DNA of 64,000 nucleotides from Sphaerolaimus hirsutus (lineage: Eukaryota; Nematoda; Chromadorea; Monhysterida; Sphaerolaimidae). The position numbers and the translations under genes were made by a program. The stretch is taken from positions 20,125,206 through 20,189,205 of the forward strand of contig OZ038453.1 in the NCBI GenBank assembly GCA_964036195.1, given 5' to 3'. The notes beneath the pieces were generated by a model. It did not search any database. It was not told the DNA's origin and saw nothing but the letters and a program-made list of their open reading frames with translations. Position 1 is the stretch's first letter. Each line of letters begins with the position of its first letter. Shown piece after piece: positions 58,287 to 64,000 of this stretch.

Positions 58287-61200
58287 CTAAGCGGGGTAAT
58301 GGGAATTGGGGAGCGTGCAAAACAGCGTTCAGGCGTCTGTAATCAATTACCATCCGCTTTGATCCGTCCGGTTTGGATACCACCAGCGTGGGGGCACAAT
58401 ACGGGCTCGTACTGGGTTCCACGATGTCGTGCTCGATGAGGCATCTCAAATGATTTTCTAAGTATTGCTGATCATCCAGACTCAACCGGTACATTCTGCA
58501 AGCAATCGGCTTTTTGTCCACCAATTGCAACCGGTAGTCCACTAATTCGCTGTAGCCGATGTCATACTTGTGTCGGGCAAAAGCTTCTTTGTACTGCAAA
58601 ATCACCTTTTTCAGTTCCTCTCTGCGTTCGTCCGTCAATGTTTCTGGCACGGTAAATTCCATCACGTGTCCATCTGGACATGCAACTTGCAGTGGAGGTC
58701 CTAATTTATCTTCGGCTACTTTGGGGGGAGGTTCAGTCGCTTGAACCTGTCGACACACATCTCTGTCATAGCACTGCTTCACCCATTCAGCGGGAGGGTC
58801 TCCAGGTTTCACCTTCAGCACGCAGTCCACTGGTTCGACCACTGCAATGCGCTGTCCTACCTGTAGCACTACGGGCTGGTTTCGTACATTTGCACATCTC
58901 ACCTGAAACACAGGGGCACTAGTTTCATAGGCCGCTGAAGCAGCCATAACGCCACAGCGTTCGCCTACCGTATCCAATCCCATGACCGTAAATAACCTCT
59001 CATCCATGGGGGCAGATAATTTTGCGGTCACTAGCGCTTCATGTCTAGCCAGAATTTCTATTTTTTCATTCACAATAGCGTAAATTCTGCGCTGCTGCAC
59101 TTCCGGGTCTGGGTTATCAAAGGGAATGATCGCATTAGCCGTAGGGATTCGTAATTCCCTTGCAGGTAGGTCCACTACCATGTGCCGTAAGACATCTGCA
59201 CCGATTAGAATTTCACCAGCTAATCCGTTCACTGCCTGAAACACAATCCCGAAGGTGTGGTTTCCCATGGTTACCGGTACTTCCATTTGTCCCAATACCA
59301 AAAGTTTCGAGTCTGCTGCACACCTAAGGGCTCCAATAGGTGAAACTTCATCATGCTTAGTAGCCTTTTCCTTGTGTCGCATCAGCACGTCTCTGTTGCA
59401 TAATGAACGCATGGCGCCTGTGTCCAGTAGACATCTTCGATATTCTCTCCCATCAATGGTTATGGTAATGGATGGGCTGTAGTACACATGCACAATCTCT
59501 TCACGTCGATTGGCTACTTGATGGATGTTGTCTCTTTCTTCCGTCGAGAAAGTGATCATGCACACCGATTCTTCTTCCAAATCGCATTTTCTGTTGATAC
59601 TGTATTGTATAGCGGGAAAACGACGCGCGCCCGTGAGTGCGGGCATGCCACTTGGCATTCCCACGCACGGGTTAATTACCGTTCTTACCTTTACCTGTTC
59701 GCTAGGGCGGTCCTCAGCCAATTCGACAATGATATTGGACTTTTCTTCTGTCTTTGGTCGCCTTTTGATTTTTTCCTTTGCCCTGTTCACCAAAGTCACG
59801 GCCGTTTCCGGCGCTGCAGCCATGAGCGCGGCTAGTAAATACTGCATGGTGACCAGTGCACATATCAGATAGATCCATACTTGTAGCCAGGTGCGCCAGG
59901 TGTCAAAATCCCACCATCCCAGCGCTAATACCGATTTTGCCAAGGTTCGATGTCTTTGCATGTGTGATTCCACTCTCGGCTCCGCCCCCTGCGTAATTTG
60001 CCGCACGATTGAATATGCATGCCATACGTCATTCAGGGTGGTCGTCGGCAATAATTCTGACAAGTTGTACATAGTCGTGGCGGCAAAAATCTGATGATGC
60101 ACATCCCTGACTTTTTCCTGCTGCCATTTCTGCGGGAAACTGTGGGTGTTATACATAGGCAAATGTTCCAGGCCGCCGACTTCCGGTAGATATTTGTACC
60201 ATTGTCCATTTAACATTACCACACGATTGTGCGCATTGGTGCATGAGCCCGGGATCGCTTGAAAATGCAAAATGTTTGTCAACCTATTCATGTGCAACGT
60301 CACATTTTGCCCGTGTACGCTAACTTGCACAGGTACTGTTTCATAGCATTCTGGAGACTTCTTCTCCTTCATGATCTCGTATGTTTTTACCGCAAAACAT
60401 TTGTCAACCAGAAATCCGTCCGGCGCGGGTTTGGCAATTATTTCGTTATCATTCATGTACCATCGGGCTGTCGTAGTTGCGTGTTCGCTCATAGCCAGGC
60501 GCACAAATTCTTGGAAGTGTTGCACATTCTTGCAGGTGGCTACGGCCTGCGCGCGCATGGTTTGTTCTGCTGTTTCGTATACCGCCTGCATACTGGCTGC
60601 TAATTGGCCTGCGCTCACTATTCCCAGCGTGGGTCGACCTTGCGCTCGTTTTTGTCTGATGCTTCGAATCACTGCCTTCGCAAATGGCGCCACTACAATA
60701 TCCTGGTCCGATTTCCATAATTTAATGCCGCATGATTCAACCTCTTCATGTGCTCTGAAGGACAGTGATAGTGTATGATCATCAGCTAGCCAGATGTCCT
60801 GTCTAATGCGTCCATGCATTTCACGCCATTTTTCATAAGGGCATTCCGCCTTCGGGTTCGGCTTCCATGTTAATTGGCTGCCGTCTTCTAGCGTGCATGC
60901 ACCCAATTCATAATTGCACTTGCTAACTTCACCCAGCGTGCTTTGCATGGTGTTGGCTCCATATCTCATTCGTACTTCCCCTCGAAACAGCCCACAGTGT
61001 GGCGTCGTTTCACTCACCCATTTGCAACAGTATAATCCATGTCCTGAGTAGCTAACATTGGTGGGGTACTGGGTGTCCCATGCGTTGTCCAAATCACTCA
61101 CAGGGGTCATGGGCCCATTGTTGCACTTGTGATATTTAATCATGCCTTCGCACTCGGCGGCGCCCACAGATCGGGGGTTAGAATCAAACTTTTCCAGCGT

Positions 61201-63966
61201 GACGTCGCCCCAGAAGTTCTGATACGTCTTTGCCGTTCGGGTAGAGGCCACACACCTGTGTGCTGCCGCACGATATTCTACCATATTTCGCTTGTAAATT
61301 GTCAGTGTCAATTTTCGTGGCCGTTCTAATGACGCCGTAGTGTCAACAATAGCCGTGCAATTGGGTAGAGGGGGGTACGTGTATAAATCGTAGTGATCTG
61401 TCAAGTCGCTGCAGAGCAGTGGAAACGAGGGCATGGTAGTCGCGCCCGCGCCCGGCAAAAAGGCTAATCCCATTATAATTAACCCAACTGCCAACACGAA
61501 AAACAGCGACTGTGCGACCTGAGGCATGTAGGGGGGTTCTGAATATGCGCGCGGCGCGGGGCGCACCCCTTCCTCAGTAGACAGAAAACCCATATACCTG
61601 TCTACCTGGTTGCTGGAGCCAGTACGTGGCGGCAGGGCGGCCGGCGTGGCGTACAGGAACGGGTCCAGGCTGATGTTCATGAGCACGTCCAAGGGCACCT
61701 CAGTCAGCGTGTCCGAGTGGTCGTCTGCAGGGCAATTAGGCCACAACGTACAGTCCGTTTCTCTCAAATCATGCATTCCAATCCTGCGTAAAAAGGCCAG
61801 CCAGGTAGTTCGAAACAGGTAACCTTTTTCAGTTCGCATGTATGCCCATGGTTTGATCCAGAATTCCCGCTCCTGCGCGAGCACATGCATTCCAGTAGTG
61901 CGCTGCTGCTCTTCGGGTGACTCTGGGACCAGTTCGTCAGGTTCCTCATCCTCTAATTCCAGGCCTTGCATCACCGGGATTAATTTATTAACGGGACGTA
62001 TCATCATACAGCGATCATCTTCGCGCACATGCATGGTCATTCCAGTCGTACTGGACACTCGCGTGGGGTTCAGCGACTCTACGTGTGGGTTACTTACCTG
62101 TACCGGTTGCATGTTATATTGTTGCATGCGCCCATCCGGTCCCATAGCCATCCAGTTAGCTGGCGGCGTTTGATAAGCCATCATTTGCGGTTGCATGTTC
62201 ATATCGCCAGCCCTCTGTACCGTCTGCGCTGGTTGTACAGGCATCGGCTGCGCTGGTTGCCACTGCGGATATGCGTATTGCATGGGCATCATGCCTGGCT
62301 GCATCGCTTGGGCTTGATTATTTCCCTGATAGCCACCACGTTGTCCTCCGCCGCGCCCACGTCCATTTCCTCTGGATGCTCCGCCGCCGCGGCTCCTTTT
62401 GAAATACTGTTCCCTTTGTTCTGGGGTTAGTTTGGGGCACTCATATCTGATATGCTCTTCAGAGCCACATTCCCAACATCCTTTGTCAAATTTTCGTGGG
62501 GGCAATTTAGGGGGGTCCCTATTCAATCCCAAAAGTTTACCTTCCAACGCGCCCAGCTGCGCTAATTTCTTCGCTATCTCTTGGTGCACAGAGTCGAATT
62601 TGGCAACACTCTCAGTCATTTTCTGTTCCATCGTTTCTAACGTCTTGTCGGCCTGGGACGGCAGTCCAGCCATGGCGGGCATGTTTAGCGCCATCAACCT
62701 GTCCATTACCTTGTCTGTAGCGCTGGCAACCACATCCTGTTTGGATTTTTCTCCCTTATTCTGGCTCTGTTCTGCTTCCAGAAAGCTCTCTTGTGCGCGT
62801 GCGTTGTCAACCATCTCTTTCCAAGTGATAGACGCCGTGACAGGTACATTGCGCCGGATTTCATTTCTCAGTCCTCCATGAAATTTTATCATGCATGTGT
62901 CACCTCGTTTTTCATGGCCCATGCCTGGATAGGCGCGTTTTATCAACTTCTCCAAACGTACCGCCCATTCCAGTACCGACTCATCTGCGCCCTGTCGCGT
63001 CTCAAAAATCTCTCTCTGCGCATGATGTTTGTCATTCGGATTTTCATAGAACTTTTCCAGTGCCTGCATCATGTCCTTGTAGTTCAGGTCGCGCAATTCT
63101 CTGTACCGCGTGTTGAAAATGGCTCTGGCACTGCCCTTCAGAAACAATTTCACCAGCGGCTTCCGCTCCTGTAGCTTTATGCGCAGCGCATCACATACCG
63201 TGTCCCAGCTCCTTCTCCAGTCCCTGAAACCCTCATTTGGCTTGCCGCGAAAATATCCACATTGCTGTGCTAGGGCTGTGATGACTGCCGCATTACTTTG
63301 CTCTAATTGCCAATTTTGTCCCGGGTCCGTGGGCCACGCCACTTCAGATGTAGCTGACGAGTTCCTGGAGGATGCTGGCGAACGGGATCGAGCGCGTCGC
63401 TGCGTAACAGTTCTCACCTGGTTCGTTCCAGCTGCCGACGGGGGCGCCGCTGGGGCCGTTGATGACTGTAAGGGCGCTGCTTGACCATTGGTCAACACTA
63501 TCGGCTGCTGGCCACTAGCCGGTGAATTTCCTCCCAGCGTCGCATTCTGATTTTGTACGGCTTGATTGTGCTGTTGGTACGCAGTCGTCAGGTCAGCTAT
63601 ATCGTCGCTATGTACACTGTGGTGCGCTTCGAATTCCTGCAAAAAATGTTCCACCCTAGGTACCTCGGCGACTGGGTCACTTCCCCATAAATTCATAGCA
63701 ATTTTAATTAGTGCCACCATACGCAAGTCCCCTGGTTCACCATTCTGTGAGAAAGCACCAACCGGTCTCGCTTGACTCATCATGTTTGCCCATTTCTTCG
63801 CCGCTGCACATGCCTTTTTAGGTGTCCATTGTGCACAAGATGGCGTTGTTTGCACCGGGTCCAGGTCCATTATGGTAGCTTGGTAAATTAAGTCCGTATT
63901 AGTGACCTTTGCGTACCTGTCTTCCAGTGCCGGGGCCGCCGTCTGGTTCGCGCCGTTGTTTGTCAT
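58246..63966 (-). CDS. Gag-Env-protease-RT(N-part) polyprotein
   Basis: 1906 aa from ATG 63966 (MTNNGANQ); a GTG ten codons upstream is ignored. Gag core at about 235-440 (GYFRGKPNEGF...), zinc knuckle CX2CX4HX4C at 497-510, then an RGG-rich basic patch and a Q/P/M-rich linker. A hydrophobic signal/anchor at 820-843 opens an envelope ectodomain with RC..T..FWG (about 905-920), CC at about 979-980, furin-like RQKR at 1104-1107, a second Cys-rich part, and a membrane span at about 1359-1382. Aspartic protease follows with LLDTGA (1515-1518) and ILIGADV (about 1585), then the RT fingers (APTLVVSKPDGSKRMVIDYRRLN, interrupted by stop after KYF). The absence of stops through Gag, Env and PR argues that this order is real. 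RT is completed in the next frame. Confidence 0.88.
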   Translation of the reverse strand: MTNNGANQTAAPALEDRYAKVTNTDLIYQATIMDLDPVQTTPSCAQWTPKKACAAAKKWANMMSQARPVGAFSQNGEPGDLRMVALIKIAMNLWGSDPVAEVPRVEHFLQEFEAHHSVHSDDIADLTTAYQQHNQAVQNQNATLGGNSPASGQQPIVLTNGQAAPLQSSTAPAAPPSAAGTNQVRTVTQRRARSRSPASSRNSSATSEVAWPTDPGQNWQLEQSNAAVITALAQQCGYFRGKPNEGFRDWRRSWDTVCDALRIKLQERKPLVKLFLKGSARAIFNTRYRELRDLNYKDMMQALEKFYENPNDKHHAQREIFETRQGADESVLEWAVRLEKLIKRAYPGMGHEKRGDTCMIKFHGGLRNEIRRNVPVTASITWKEMVDNARAQESFLEAEQSQNKGEKSKQDVVASATDKVMDRLMALNMPAMAGLPSQADKTLETMEQKMTESVAKFDSVHQEIAKKLAQLGALEGKLLGLNRDPPKLPPRKFDKGCWECGSEEHIRYECPKLTPEQREQYFKRSRGGGASRGNGRGRGGGQRGGYQGNNQAQAMQPGMMPMQYAYPQWQPAQPMPVQPAQTVQRAGDMNMQPQMMAYQTPPANWMAMGPDGRMQQYNMQPVQVSNPHVESLNPTRVSSTTGMTMHVREDDRCMMIRPVNKLIPVMQGLELEDEEPDELVPESPEEQQRTTGMHVLAQEREFWIKPWAYMRTEKGYLFRTTWLAFLRRIGMHDLRETDCTLWPNCPADDHSDTLTEVPLDVLMNISLDPFLYATPAALPPRTGSSNQVDRYMGFLSTEEGVRPAPRAYSEPPYMPQVAQSLFFVLAVGLIIMGLAFLPGAGATTMPSFPLLCSDLTDHYDLYTYPPLPNCTAIVDTTASLERPRKLTLTIYKRNMVEYRAAAHRCVASTRTAKTYQNFWGDVTLEKFDSNPRSVGAAECEGMIKYHKCNNGPMTPVSDLDNAWDTQYPTNVSYSGHGLYCCKWVSETTPHCGLFRGEVRMRYGANTMQSTLGEVSKCNYELGACTLEDGSQLTWKPNPKAECPYEKWREMHGRIRQDIWLADDHTLSLSFRAHEEVESCGIKLWKSDQDIVVAPFAKAVIRSIRQKRAQGRPTLGIVSAGQLAASMQAVYETAEQTMRAQAVATCKNVQHFQEFVRLAMSEHATTTARWYMNDNEIIAKPAPDGFLVDKCFAVKTYEIMKEKKSPECYETVPVQVSVHGQNVTLHMNRLTNILHFQAIPGSCTNAHNRVVMLNGQWYKYLPEVGGLEHLPMYNTHSFPQKWQQEKVRDVHHQIFAATTMYNLSELLPTTTLNDVWHAYSIVRQITQGAEPRVESHMQRHRTLAKSVLALGWWDFDTWRTWLQVWIYLICALVTMQYLLAALMAAAPETAVTLVNRAKEKIKRRPKTEEKSNIIVELAEDRPSEQVKVRTVINPCVGMPSGMPALTGARRFPAIQYSINRKCDLEEESVCMITFSTEERDNIHQVANRREEIVHVYYSPSITITIDGREYRRCLLDTGAMRSLCNRDVLMRHKEKATKHDEVSPIGALRCAADSKLLVLGQMEVPVTMGNHTFGIVFQAVNGLAGEILIGADVLRHMVVDLPARELRIPTANAIIPFDNPDPEVQQRRIYAIVNEKIEILARHEALVTAKLSAPMDERLFTVMGLDTVGERCGVMAASAAYETSAPVFQVRCANVRNQPVVLQVGQRIAVVEPVDCVLKVKPGDPPAEWVKQCYDRDVCRQVQATEPPPKVAEDKLGPPLQVACPDGHVMEFTVPETLTDERREELKKVILQYKEAFARHKYDIGYSELVDYRLQLVDKKPIACRMYRLSLDDQQYLENHLRCLIEHDIVEPSTSPYCAPTLVVSKPDGSKRMVIDYRRLNAVLHAPQFPLPRLDETVESLCSCKYF
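59823..61510 (-). other. Env (class III-like glycoprotein) segment inside the Gag-Pol frame
   Basis: About 560 residues between two membrane segments. N-glycosylation sequons are visible (NCT, NVS, NVT, NLS). It shares with the BEL envelope an RC-x(n)-FWG block, VG..xC, a CC pair, a G-x-W-x(n)-C-x-YE block, a helix-rich part with Cys, and a second ..CY.. block. These fit the class III fusogen group, in which a furin site often separates the halves. The level of homology is judged by eye only. Confidence 0.75.
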
Positions 63967-64000
63967 TCTGCTTGCGGGGCTGCTAATGATTATCACGGGG

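Larger units (their letters stand above)
49230..64000 (-). mobile_element. Large Ty3/mdg4-like element: Gag-Env-PR-RT / RT-RNaseH-IN / SF1 helicase (partial)
   Basis: Three consecutive minus-strand frames cover 51345-63966: a Gag-Env-protease-RT frame, an RT-RNaseH-integrase frame and an SF1 helicase. The pol domains are Ty3/mdg4 type (YIDD RT, gypsy-style RNase H, HHCC/D-D-E integrase). The 5' LTR and primer site lie right of the window. The left limit is my estimate from a change in composition near 49.2 kb; the 3' LTR is not delimited. The gene order is unlike any LTR element I know: env inside gag-pol, and a helicase in the usual env position. Confidence 0.8.

Noticed and set aside
62029..62881. 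Plus-strand frames of 133-160 aa opposite Gag
   Set aside because: Shadows of the minus-strand Gag frame; no homology or start context of their own.
55539..64000. Interpretation of the minus-strand region as an integrated DNA virus or Maverick-like element
   Set aside because: No DNA polymerase B, packaging ATPase or capsid gene is visible; RT, RNase H and D-D-E integrase point to an LTR retroelement.

Overview
The window looks like non-coding, repeat-dominated DNA from a metazoan, probably an aquatic invertebrate. The evidence is AT-rich DNA full of short non-autonomous DNA transposons, BEL/Pao and Ty3/mdg4 (gypsy) LTR elements with envelope genes, and a BEL primer-binding site that matches a metazoan-type tRNA-Ser 3' end. 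I found no host protein-coding gene, rRNA, tRNA or CRISPR array, and I cannot name the phylum.

Layout. (1) 1-20.9 kb is a graveyard of nested small transposons. One family inserts at TA (termini CCGTATTTC). Several hAT-like families have 8-bp target duplications, and many carry a minisatellite as their core (TTTTCCG, CGATATTCGATAT, GGTGCCGGTGC, CGCTTACGCTTA, CGACTCGACT, ACACAGAAAC). Long-arm foldback elements are also present. A 200-N assembly gap lies at 4118-4317. (2) 20968-33584 (+) and 34442-46998 (-) are two full-length, nearly identical 12.6-kb BEL/Pao retrotransposons placed tail to tail with a spacer of about 0.86 kb. Each encodes Gag, protease, reverse transcriptase (RT), RNase H, integrase and envelope in what was one reading frame. 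Copy A has one in-frame stop in the envelope part; copy B has a 4-bp deletion in the RNase H part. Copy B has a perfect 5-bp target duplication; copy A has none. (3) About 49.2-64 kb (-) is the 3' portion of a second, unrelated LTR-type element with Ty3/mdg4-like pol; its 5' end is beyond the window.

The second element is the main discovery candidate. A continuous 1906-codon frame encodes Gag, then a complete type I membrane glycoprotein, then protease and the start of RT. The envelope thus sits between gag and pol instead of after pol. After the integrase, where an envelope is expected, there is a 1323-aa intact superfamily 1 (Upf1-like) helicase. The glycoprotein shares its cysteine/FWG layout with the BEL envelope. 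Both resemble the class III fusogen group (herpesvirus gB / chuvirus glycoprotein / Tas-like env). Two different retrotransposon superfamilies in one locus therefore carry related fusogens in different gene positions.

How the parts may work together (inference): the Gag-Env-Pol precursor has an internal signal/anchor and a second membrane segment, so Gag and Pol would both lie in the cytosol and the Env ectodomain in the lumen. A furin-like RQKR site lies inside the ectodomain. The helicase could be made from its own start or from a spliced or subgenomic RNA.
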